Notes under the pieces: generated by a model
Databases searched by the model: none
Seen by the model: only the letters and a program-made list of their open reading frames with translations
What the model was told of the DNA's origin: nothing
Assembly (NCBI GenBank): GCA_018673255.1
Contig: JABHDC010000179.1
Span: 1-18,098, forward strand
Source: Gemmatimonadota bacterium
Lineage (GTDB): Bacteria > Latescibacterota > UBA2968 > UBA8231
Length of the DNA: 18,098 nucleotides
Direction: 5' to 3'
Made by a program: the position numbers and the translations under genes
Shown: positions 7,864-14,529 of the stretch, one piece after another
Position numbering within the stretch: position 1 is the stretch's first letter
Layout: each line of letters opens with the position of its first letter

Positions 7864-8748
7864 ATGCTCCGATCCTCGATCCTCGCCCTGCTGCTGACCA
7901 GTGCGTCGCTGTCTGCCCAGATCACCCTGGATGCCGAGTCACTCCGGCTTCCCATAGGCACCACCTTCACGATAGAGTCCTTCATCCTGCAGGGCAGCAT
8001 GCTTGAGACGGGGATCTCTCAGGGCCCGGCAGGTCCTGATCAGGCCTTCGACCTCACCGGCCCCATCGATGGCCTGCGGATCCTGCTCCACGGCACGGTG
8101 ATTCCTCTCGAGGAAGCACCCGGTAGCGATCAGCATCCAACGGCAGACTACGCTGCCCGCTATGATATCGAGAACCCTGACGGCTCCCTCGCTGTGAGTT
8201 ACGCCTACTTCCGCCGAGGAGAACAGGGAGATGTCGCCGTTGCCATCGATGGCAACGGCACGAGCCAGGCACCCTCTCAGGACTCACCGATTCCTATACC
8301 GATGGAATTCGGCGCCAGTTGGGAGGGTGTGCAGACACCGGTCGCCAACGAGGTCCTGCCGGGTGTGGAACTGGTCGGGACCCTGACGCAGAGCGGCGAG
8401 ATCGACGCCTGGGGCACCGTCTCGATCCCGGCGGGGGAGTTCCCCTACTTGCGGATCTTCTCCAATGCAGTGGGTGTCACCAAATACCAGGGCGATCCCG
8501 ATCTTGAGGCTATCGGTGATCTGGAGCTTGCCACCCAGGGCTTCTCCTGGGTGACCTACCACCTGGGCACGGTCCTTTCCATGATCCAGACCGCCACCAG
8601 CTCACCCAACGGTACGCTGCCGCCCTCGGTGACGACCCAGGTCATACGCATCATCGAGGCGGGCGGACTGCCAAGCGTGATCACCGCCATTGGCTGGGCC
8701 CAGCTGAAGGGCATGGATCACGCAGCGTTCCAGAGGACCACGCCATGA
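7864..8748 (+). CDS. Secreted protein of unknown function
   Basis: The product is 294 residues with a clear Sec signal peptide (MLRSS, a leucine/alanine-rich core, LSA then Q19). The mature part is beta-rich and acidic, with no cysteines and no catalytic motif that I recognise. Residues 181-198 (DAWGTVSIPAGEFPYLRI) match a motif often seen in secreted proteins of the FCB group, but no C-terminal type IX sorting domain is present. The start is fixed by AGGAG 7 bases upstream and by the signal peptide; the frame is open back to 7801. Its TGA overlaps the ATG of the next gene (ATGA), so it is translationally coupled to a cytosolic isomerase. This is an odd pairing of an exported and a cytosolic product. 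It may bind or sense the substrate outside the cell, but this is speculation. Confidence 0.75.
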   Translation: MLRSSILALLLTSASLSAQITLDAESLRLPIGTTFTIESFILQGSMLETGISQGPAGPDQAFDLTGPIDGLRILLHGTVIPLEEAPGSDQHPTADYAARYDIENPDGSLAVSYAYFRRGEQGDVAVAIDGNGTSQAPSQDSPIPIPMEFGASWEGVQTPVANEVLPGVELVGTLTQSGEIDAWGTVSIPAGEFPYLRIFSNAVGVTKYQGDPDLEAIGDLELATQGFSWVTYHLGTVLSMIQTATSSPNGTLPPSVTTQVIRIIEAGGLPSVITAIGWAQLKGMDHAAFQRTTP

Positions 8749-9587
8749 ATCGTGAAGCCTTCAACCTGCAATACATCGTGGGCTCTTCGCTCTATGGCTG
8801 TCTGCCGCTGGCCCAGATCCTGCCCGAGGTATCCAGGGCGCACCGTGGCCTCATCGATATCTGGCCCCGCGCCCATGGTGACCAACGAGAGCAGGTCGAG
8901 GCGATGGGACACGAGGCCTTCGCCGAACTGCTCAGCGCCCACGGTGTGAAGCTGGGCGCATCGACCCGTTTCGACCTGGGACCCTTCGGCCTGCAGGAGG
9001 AGATGAAGTTCGCAAACGGATTCGGAGCCTCTCTGCTGATCTGTGGCAGCAAGGGACCCAAGGACCTGAAGGGTGGCGAGTTGCGACAGGCCGTCGGTGA
9101 TTTTGCCGAGGCACTGCGTCCTCACATCGATGCCGCCGGCGAACACGACGTGACCATCGCCATCGAGAATCATGGCAATGCCCTGATCGAGAGTCCGGAT
9201 TCAATGAAGTGGCTCGTCGAGTTCACCGACTCGCCTCATCTTGGGATCGCCCTGGCACCCTACCATCTGCCTGATGATGCGCAGCAGGTCGCTGAGCTGA
9301 TCACAGATCTCGGTTCGAGTCTGTCCCTCTTCTATGCCTGGCAACACGGCATGGGGTGCCACGAGAAGTTGCCCAAGGAACAGGAATTGATGCAGCTGCC
9401 TGGACGGGGGACACTCGACTTCAGACCGATGCTGGCGGCGCTGAAGAAGATCGACTTCAGCGGTTGGACGGAGATCTTCATGCACCCCGTACCACGGGGC
9501 ATCCCCATCCTCGATACGGCCGCCGAAGTGACCGACGAACTCGAACGCGCCCGGATCTACCTCGAGAATCTGTTGAAGGAACTGTAG
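8745..9587 (+). CDS. Sugar phosphate isomerase/epimerase-like TIM-barrel protein (second copy)
   Basis: The product is 280 residues of the same superfamily as the protein at 6760-7698 but only distantly similar. The ENH signature is present (E141-N142-H143), as are H174 in APYHL, H201 in WQHG and E243 in WTEIF. In many relatives an Asp stands three residues before the His of the DxxH motif; here that position is Ala171, so one usual metal ligand is missing. It probably acts on a sugar-like substrate in the cytosol, or it has lost activity. It is coupled by ATGA to the secreted protein gene upstream, and the SGNH esterase starts 3 bases after its stop, so it sits inside a tight operon. Confidence 0.82.
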   Translation: MNREAFNLQYIVGSSLYGCLPLAQILPEVSRAHRGLIDIWPRAHGDQREQVEAMGHEAFAELLSAHGVKLGASTRFDLGPFGLQEEMKFANGFGASLLICGSKGPKDLKGGELRQAVGDFAEALRPHIDAAGEHDVTIAIENHGNALIESPDSMKWLVEFTDSPHLGIALAPYHLPDDAQQVAELITDLGSSLSLFYAWQHGMGCHEKLPKEQELMQLPGRGTLDFRPMLAALKKIDFSGWTEIFMHPVPRGIPILDTAAEVTDELERARIYLENLLKEL

Positions 9588-9590
9588 GTC

Positions 9591-10634
9591 ATGTCCCCTC
9601 ACTGGCGCCCATTCGCCGATGACGGTCTCGAATGCGCCGGACTGGCCTGGCTCGCGCAGAACGAGTTGGCCCTGTGGCGGATGCCGCAGCAGGTCATGTC
9701 CAGCCTCCCGAAGGGTGTGCAGACGCAGGCACGATTCCCTGCCGGCGCGCGATTGCAGGTGCGCACGGACTCTTCCACTCTGCATCTGCGCCTTCGACTT
9801 GTGAGCGGGGCGGCCAGCGGCCTGGACCTGTATGTGGATGGTGTATTCTGGCGCACACTGCCCGTGCCCATGCCTGGGTCTGGGCCTGCGTCTGAGCCTG
9901 CGTCTGGGTCTGGCCACGCCGAGGTCGATGTCGAGTGCTACACCGGCGCGTCGTGCCAGATGCGACGAATCGAGATCTATCTGCCATTGCGACACGAACT
10001 GCAGATCGAGGCCTGGGCCATCGATGAAGGAGCTCAGATCGACCCCGATCCTGCCCACGACATGCCCCTGGTGCTGTACGGATCTTCCGTCGCTCAGGGA
10101 ATCGGCGCTGCACGCCCGGGCCTCAGTTATGCCGCCCGATTGGGTCGTCTGCTGGACCGAACTCTCATCAATCTCGGCTTCGGCGGTGCTGGAAAGGCCG
10201 AACCCGAGGTCGTCGCCCTCGTGCAACAGATCGAGGCGAGTTGTTATCTCCTCGATCTGGGAAAATCCTATGGCCGGCAGGATGCCGGGCCCTACACAGC
10301 CATGATCAGGACATTGCGAGAGGCGCATGCTCACGCGCCGGTCCTCTGTATCACCCCCATCTATTCATCGCGTGGTCTGTACGAACCCGGATACGACGAA
10401 CTGACTCGACACACCCAGGACGTCGTACGCCAGGCCTGTGCCACCTTCATCGATGATGACCTCGTGCAGATTGTGGAGGGTGAATCTCTCCTGTCCGCGA
10501 CCGAAACCGACCACCTTACCGGTGACGGGGTCCACCCCAATGATCTGGGACACACACAGATCGCCGCCCGCCTGCTGCCGCAGGTACGCCAGATCCTTGG
10601 CTCGACGAATCCGACATCTGGCCAGGAGCCGTAA
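9591..10634 (+). CDS. SGNH/GDSL-family hydrolase with N-terminal beta domain (probable esterase)
   Basis: The product is 347 residues. Residues about 5-145 are a beta-sandwich region of the type that precedes the catalytic domain in this group (Lipase_GDSL_3/GxDLY-type). The catalytic domain starts with YGSSVAQG, where Ser166 is the nucleophile (GSS instead of GDS). NLGFGG near 194-199 and LDLG near 221-224 form the middle blocks. GDGVHPND supplies Asp312 and His315. Such enzymes remove acyl groups from sugars or other esters. No signal peptide is visible, so it probably works in the cytosol. A hexanucleotide repeat encodes a Gly/Ser/Pro/Ala linker within the N-terminal domain (about residues 95-108). 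It starts 3 bases after the isomerase, and the GTG of the next gene abuts its stop. Confidence 0.85.
   Translation: MSPHWRPFADDGLECAGLAWLAQNELALWRMPQQVMSSLPKGVQTQARFPAGARLQVRTDSSTLHLRLRLVSGAASGLDLYVDGVFWRTLPVPMPGSGPASEPASGSGHAEVDVECYTGASCQMRRIEIYLPLRHELQIEAWAIDEGAQIDPDPAHDMPLVLYGSSVAQGIGAARPGLSYAARLGRLLDRTLINLGFGGAGKAEPEVVALVQQIEASCYLLDLGKSYGRQDAGPYTAMIRTLREAHAHAPVLCITPIYSSRGLYEPGYDELTRHTQDVVRQACATFIDDDLVQIVEGESLLSATETDHLTGDGVHPNDLGHTQIAARLLPQVRQILGSTNPTSGQEP
9873..9914 (+). repeat. Seven tandem hexanucleotide units (YCTGNG-type) inside the SGNH hydrolase gene
   Basis: Seven consecutive 6-base units (CCTGGG, TCTGGG, CCTGCG, TCTGAG, CCTGCG, TCTGGG, TCTGGC) run in frame. They encode alternating Pro/Ser and Gly/Ala/Glu residues. 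Each unit is two codons, so expansion or loss would keep the reading frame and only change the linker length. Confidence 0.8.
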
Positions 10635-11720
10635 GTGAAATACGACTCGATTCCACAGTCACATCCCCTCCCCGAGACCCCACGGCCCATCGTCGCCATC
10701 GGTGCCGGTGGTATCGTGCGCGATGCCCATCAGCCAGCCTACCGCAAGGCCGGTTTTCCGGTACATGGCATCTTCGATCTGGAGAAGAGCAGGGCAGCCG
10801 ATCTGGCCAGCAGCTTTGACATTCCGCGAGTCTACGATTCGGTGGAGGCGGCGGTAGACGACGCACCTGCAGAGGCCATCTTCGACGTGGCCGTGCCGGC
10901 CAGCGCCCTGCCGGACCTGTTGCCGCATCTGCCGGACGAGGCGAGTGTCCTGATCCAGAAACCACTGGGTGAGAATCTCGCCGAGGCCATCGTGCTGCGG
11001 GATCTGTGCCGCACAAAGAGGCTGACAGCGGCCGTCAACTTTCAGCAACGATTTGCCCCCTTCGTCATCGCCGCTCGTCATCTGATCGAGACCGGGGCGA
11101 TCGGCGAACTCCACAGCCTCGATCTGCGTGTGACCGTTCACACGCCATGGCATCTGTGGTCATTCCTGCAGGGCATCCCTCGGCTGGAGATCCTCTACCA
11201 TTCGATCCACTACATCGACCTGGTGCGTTCGTTTTTCGGCGAACCGAATGGGATCTACGCCAAAACGACACGACATCCAGCCTGCCCCGATCTGGCCGCC
11301 ACTCGAACGGGCATCCTCTTCGACTACGGGGAGATGGTCGCCGCCAACATCGTCACCACCCACGGACATGACTTCGGTCATCGACATCAGGAGAGTTACA
11401 TCCGCTGGGAGGGCACAACGGGGGCCATCGTCGCACGCATGGGGGTGCTCATGGACTATCCCCGAGGGACCGACGATCTGCTGGAGATCTGCCGCCATGG
11501 CAAGCAGGGGCCAGAATCGTGGGAGCAGATCCCGCTGCAGGGCACGTGGTTTCCCGATGCATTCATCGGTACCATGGCCAGTCTCATGAACCACGTCGAT
11601 GACCCGACCAACGATCTGCCAACACACTACGAGGATGCATTCCGGACCATGGCCGTCGTCGAGGCCGCCTACGAGTCCAGCGCCACCGGCGGCACGCCGA
11701 TTCCGGCGACCCCGACGTGA
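10635..11720 (+). CDS. Gfo/Idh/MocA-family NAD(P)-dependent oxidoreductase
   Basis: The product is 361 residues. The N-terminal Rossmann fold has IVAIGAGGIVRDAH with glycines at 23, 25 and 26. The family EKP motif is present as Q108-K109-P110 (the Lys is kept). The C-terminal beta-sheet domain carries HSIHYIDL, with His192 and Asp195 at the catalytic positions. It should oxidise or reduce a sugar, inositol or similar polyol in the cytosol. The GTG start has AGGAG 6 bases upstream and lies directly after the stop of the SGNH hydrolase, so the two are co-transcribed. A sugar oxidised at C1 would give a lactone, a possible substrate for the phosphotriesterase-like protein at 5828-6763 (inference). 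Confidence 0.88.
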   Translation: MKYDSIPQSHPLPETPRPIVAIGAGGIVRDAHQPAYRKAGFPVHGIFDLEKSRAADLASSFDIPRVYDSVEAAVDDAPAEAIFDVAVPASALPDLLPHLPDEASVLIQKPLGENLAEAIVLRDLCRTKRLTAAVNFQQRFAPFVIAARHLIETGAIGELHSLDLRVTVHTPWHLWSFLQGIPRLEILYHSIHYIDLVRSFFGEPNGIYAKTTRHPACPDLAATRTGILFDYGEMVAANIVTTHGHDFGHRHQESYIRWEGTTGAIVARMGVLMDYPRGTDDLLEICRHGKQGPESWEQIPLQGTWFPDAFIGTMASLMNHVDDPTNDLPTHYEDAFRTMAVVEAAYESSATGGTPIPATPT

Positions 11721-11765
11721 TCTCAAGACCTTGTATACACGCCGCTTTCCACCTGACGAGGACCG

Positions 11766-12152
11766 ATGGCTGACCCGACCGATGAACTGTTGCAGCTGAG
11801 CCAGGAACTGCTGGACTCAATCGCTTCAGGCGACTGGACCACCTACACGCGGCTGTGCGATGCCGACCTGAGCGCCTTCGAACCGGAAGCGCGGGGCCAA
11901 CGGGTGATCGGTCTGGACTTCCACCGCTACTACTTCGACCTGGGTACACCCGAACAAGCGCGCCATACGACGATCGTCGATCCACAGATTCGTCTTCTGG
12001 GAGAAGATGCCGCCCTGGTGACCTATATCCGCCTCGTCCAGGGACAGACCCCTGCAGGTTCGGTGACCACTCGCTGCGAGGAAACCCGTGTGTGGGAGCG
12101 CCGCGATGGAAGCTGGAAACACGTGCACTTCCACCGATCCGAGAATACCTGA
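11766..12152 (+). CDS. CaMKII association domain-like protein (SnoaL/NTF2-like fold)
   Basis: The product is 128 residues, a single NTF2-like domain. The run from LLDSIASGDWTTY through LCDADLSAFEPEA, the DFHRYYF segment, IRLLGEDAALVTYIRL and EETRVWERRDGSWKHVHFH closely follows the association (oligomerisation) domain of animal CaM kinase II. In animals the domain builds the 12- or 14-subunit hub. Free-standing bacterial homologues exist, and their role is unclear; ligand binding in the pocket or ring formation are both possible. A GAGG ribosome binding site lies 5 bases before the ATG. The 45-base gap before it contains TATACA (11734-11739), a possible -10 without a good -35. The nitrilase-like gene follows 16 bases after its stop. 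Confidence 0.85.
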   Translation: MADPTDELLQLSQELLDSIASGDWTTYTRLCDADLSAFEPEARGQRVIGLDFHRYYFDLGTPEQARHTTIVDPQIRLLGEDAALVTYIRLVQGQTPAGSVTTRCEETRVWERRDGSWKHVHFHRSENT

Positions 12153-12168
12153 CGCAGGAGTCTGACCC

Positions 12169-13512
12169 ATGTCCACGTCACTGATCCGCTGCGAAGAATG
12201 GGCGCCTCATCCGAGTGCGGCGACACGGAATCGAGCCGATTCATCCAGTGGTCGCTACGAGACGATCAGCAATGGCACGCACTCCTGCTGCGGGGGTTGG
12301 CAGTTCGTCTATGCAGGGGTCACGCCTGGCAGACGGTATCTCATCAAGTGGAGTGCCGACTGTCGCGACGTGGGTGAAGCAGCCGACACCCTCGTGGGAC
12401 ACGTCTACTGGGGTGAGGTGGCCACCGCCGTCTATGCGACAGGGACCGAGATCATCTGGGACTACGTGTGTGCCGAGATGGATGGATCGGTCGCGCACTT
12501 CTCGGCCGATCTGGTCGCCCCGGAAGGTGCGACGCATCTCACCGCCCGCTGCACCCTGCGGTGGACACCACAGGGACAGGTCAGCTGGAGTGTACCCGAC
12601 GTCGAAGATCTGGGCGTGCATGAGCCGCCCTCATCGGTCCGTGTCGCCACCGTCACCGGCACTGAAGCGGCCTGCGCCCAACCACGCACCGACGTGGCGT
12701 CCTGTGTCGATGGCTACGCAGAGCTGGCCGAACGTGCATGCCAGCAGGAAGGAGCACAGCTGATTGCCCTTCCTGAGATCTGTCTGCAGTGGAAACTGCC
12801 GGGCCATGCCTACGATCACGCCGTAGCCGTTCCCGGACCGCAGACGGATCGATTTGCCCGGATTGCCTCCGACCACGGCGCCGTCATCGTGGTGGGATTG
12901 CACGAACGGGTGCAGGATGCCGTGTACAACAGTGCCGTCGTCATCGATTCGGATGGTCAGATCTCCGGCACATATCGCAAGGTCCATCTGGCCTCGACGG
13001 AAGCGATCTCCGGTATCATGCCGGGAGACCAGTTCCCGGTGATGGAGACGACGGCCGGCCGTATCGGTTGTACGATCTGCATGGACAGCTCGGCCTCGGA
13101 ATCAGCACGCATGATCGGCCTGCACGGTGCCGACTTCCTCGTCCTGCCCATCATGGGGGATCACCGCGCCAGCCTGTGGCACCCCGGCTCTCCGCAGCTG
13201 GATGAAGACCGCTGGCAATGCATCCAGCGGACGCGGGCCCTCGACAACCAGCTGTGCATGGTGATCGCACGAAATATGGGGCGGGGCAGCTGCATCATCG
13301 ATCGCAGCGGCGACATGCTGGCCTACAACGATGGCTCGCAGGATTTCGTGGTGGCAGATGTGGAGATGGAAGACGGCTTCCGGAAGTGGAATGGTGGCTG
13401 TTTCCGGCAGGTGAACTGGCGACAGCGCCGGCCACACCTCTACAGCGCATCGACCGATCCGGCACCCGAGGCGCTGCAACGACTGCGCGCCGAATCACCC
13501 GTCACCACGTGA
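12169..13512 (+). CDS. Carbon-nitrogen hydrolase (nitrilase superfamily) with extra N-terminal domain
   Basis: The product is 447 residues. Residues about 157-425 form the CN-hydrolase domain with the catalytic triad visible: Glu203 in ALPEIC, Lys271 in YRKVHL and Cys304 in GCTICMD. Members cleave amides, nitriles or carbamoyl groups, so this is probably an amidase. Residues 1-150 are an additional domain rich in Cys, Trp and Tyr, with an alternating beta-strand pattern (for example HSCCGGWQFVYAGVTPG). It looks like a carbohydrate-binding-type beta-sandwich, but I cannot name the family. No signal peptide is present. AGGAG lies 8 bases before the ATG at 12169. It follows the CaMKII-association protein by 16 bases and ends the rightward operon before a convergent gene. 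Confidence 0.87.
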   Translation: MSTSLIRCEEWAPHPSAATRNRADSSSGRYETISNGTHSCCGGWQFVYAGVTPGRRYLIKWSADCRDVGEAADTLVGHVYWGEVATAVYATGTEIIWDYVCAEMDGSVAHFSADLVAPEGATHLTARCTLRWTPQGQVSWSVPDVEDLGVHEPPSSVRVATVTGTEAACAQPRTDVASCVDGYAELAERACQQEGAQLIALPEICLQWKLPGHAYDHAVAVPGPQTDRFARIASDHGAVIVVGLHERVQDAVYNSAVVIDSDGQISGTYRKVHLASTEAISGIMPGDQFPVMETTAGRIGCTICMDSSASESARMIGLHGADFLVLPIMGDHRASLWHPGSPQLDEDRWQCIQRTRALDNQLCMVIARNMGRGSCIIDRSGDMLAYNDGSQDFVVADVEMEDGFRKWNGGCFRQVNWRQRRPHLYSASTDPAPEALQRLRAESPVTT

Positions 13513-13523
13513 CGTCAGTCAGC

Positions 13524-13555
13524 CGCCACCGGGCAGGCCTGGTGATCCGGTGGCG
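13524..13555. terminator. Inverted repeat between convergent genes, possible bidirectional terminator
   Basis: A perfect 9-bp inverted repeat (CGCCACCGG at 13524-13532 and CCGGTGGCG at 13547-13555) encloses a 14-base loop. It lies between the nitrilase-like gene (stop at 13512) and the convergent DUF302 gene (stop at 13576). Neither side has a clear T tract, so termination is plausible from position rather than proven. Confidence 0.45.
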
Positions 13556-13575
13556 TGATTGCACTCGTCCGCGGT

Positions 13576-14451
13576 CTACTGTGCCCGTGCCACGTCCTTC
13601 AGGGCGTTCTTAATCGAACCGGGCGCCCCGACGATCTTCATGAAGGTTCCCATGCTCAAATCGGGGAAACTGACAGCGATCCGGAATTTGCCGGGCAATG
13701 CGTAGGCCTTGTTGTCCCGGACGAGGATCTCGTAGGGCATATACGCAGTGTGTTTGTACTCTTCCCGATCGCAATTCTTGATCACCACGGCATCGGCGCC
13801 AGCGCCCTGCTGCAGGGCCACGCCGAATAACGTCACCCCGGGGCCGACGTCGACGCGATAAATCTTCTCGGTACCCGCGATACCGGCAGCCAATCCCGCC
13901 TCGACCGCCGTCACTGTCTCTTCGTAGGACCCGTATTTGGCCAGCTCATCCTGATCGTCGAAGTACGGCATCATGACGGTGTAGTGGTACTTGCGCAGCT
14001 TCCGGGTGGAGAGACCCTTCTTGGAGCCGAATGTCTGCAGCGCCCCCAGGGCGGCCTCCAACTTCTGCGCAACAGCTTCGTTGTCACCCTGCAGCCGGTA
14101 GGCGTGAGCCATATACGTGGGGTGTGTATAGGCCACTTGCACGGTCTCACCCACCTGAGTCAGTGAAACCCTGACCACGGCCCCGAAGCCGCCGAATTCG
14201 CTCTCTGCAGCATTCTGAATCAGTTCGGGACTCGTCACGACCAGGACCCGGGCACCATCCCAGGGCGCATACTGCCCGACGAGGTCAAAGCCCTGGTCCT
14301 CGAGCGAAGAGGCGACGCCCTCCAGCTGGTCGGCGATGGTACCGCTCTCCATGGATGCCATCACATAAGGCTTATGCAGCGTCTCAGCGGAGATGGCACA
14401 ACTGGCGGCCAGCAACAGAAGTGCGGCCAGATGCAGACGACGGAGGGACAT
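13576..14451 (-). CDS. Exported protein with two DUF302-like units, downstream of the tungsten oxidoreductase
   Basis: The product is 291 residues. A Sec signal peptide covers residues 1-22 (MSLRR, a leucine/alanine core, ISA then E23). The mature part appears to hold two related DUF302-like halves. The first runs about 28-125 (SMESGTIADQLEGVASSLEDQG, with GFGAVVRVSL). The second runs about 150-288 (EETVTAVEAGLAAG, with YMPYEILVRDN, KFRIAVSFPDL and a closing GSIKNALKDVA). DUF302 proteins have no agreed function; some bind small ligands. GAGGAG lies 5 bases before the ATG. It follows aor by 78 bases on the same strand, with a hairpin between them. The DUF302 naming is from pattern recall and is less certain than the signal peptide. 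Confidence 0.7.
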   Translation of the reverse strand: MSLRRLHLAALLLLAASCAISAETLHKPYVMASMESGTIADQLEGVASSLEDQGFDLVGQYAPWDGARVLVVTSPELIQNAAESEFGGFGAVVRVSLTQVGETVQVAYTHPTYMAHAYRLQGDNEAVAQKLEAALGALQTFGSKKGLSTRKLRKYHYTVMMPYFDDQDELAKYGSYEETVTAVEAGLAAGIAGTEKIYRVDVGPGVTLFGVALQQGAGADAVVIKNCDREEYKHTAYMPYEILVRDNKAYALPGKFRIAVSFPDLSMGTFMKIVGAPGSIKNALKDVARAQ

Positions 14452-14474
14452 GCGAACTCCTCTTCGCAGGAGAA

Positions 14475-14507
14475 TGGGCCGCCGAGTCGTTGTCGCTCAG
14501 CGGCCCA
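14475..14507 (-). other. Intercistronic hairpin between aor and the DUF302 gene
   Basis: An 8-bp inverted repeat (TGGGCCGC at 14475-14482 and GCGGCCCA at 14500-14507) is extended by a further GAG/CTC pairing inside the loop. On the minus strand it follows the aor stop by about 22 bases and is followed by a weakly T-containing TTCTCCTG. It may attenuate transcription or protect the aor end of the mRNA. It is not a convincing terminator. Confidence 0.45.
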
Positions 14508-14529
14508 CTGGTAAGAGACGGGGCTCCGA

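Noticed and set aside
9201..10334. 377-codon minus-strand open frame opposite the isomerase and SGNH genes
   Set aside because: It has no domain or motif and runs across the boundary of two well-supported genes on the other strand. It is a shadow of high-GC coding sequence.
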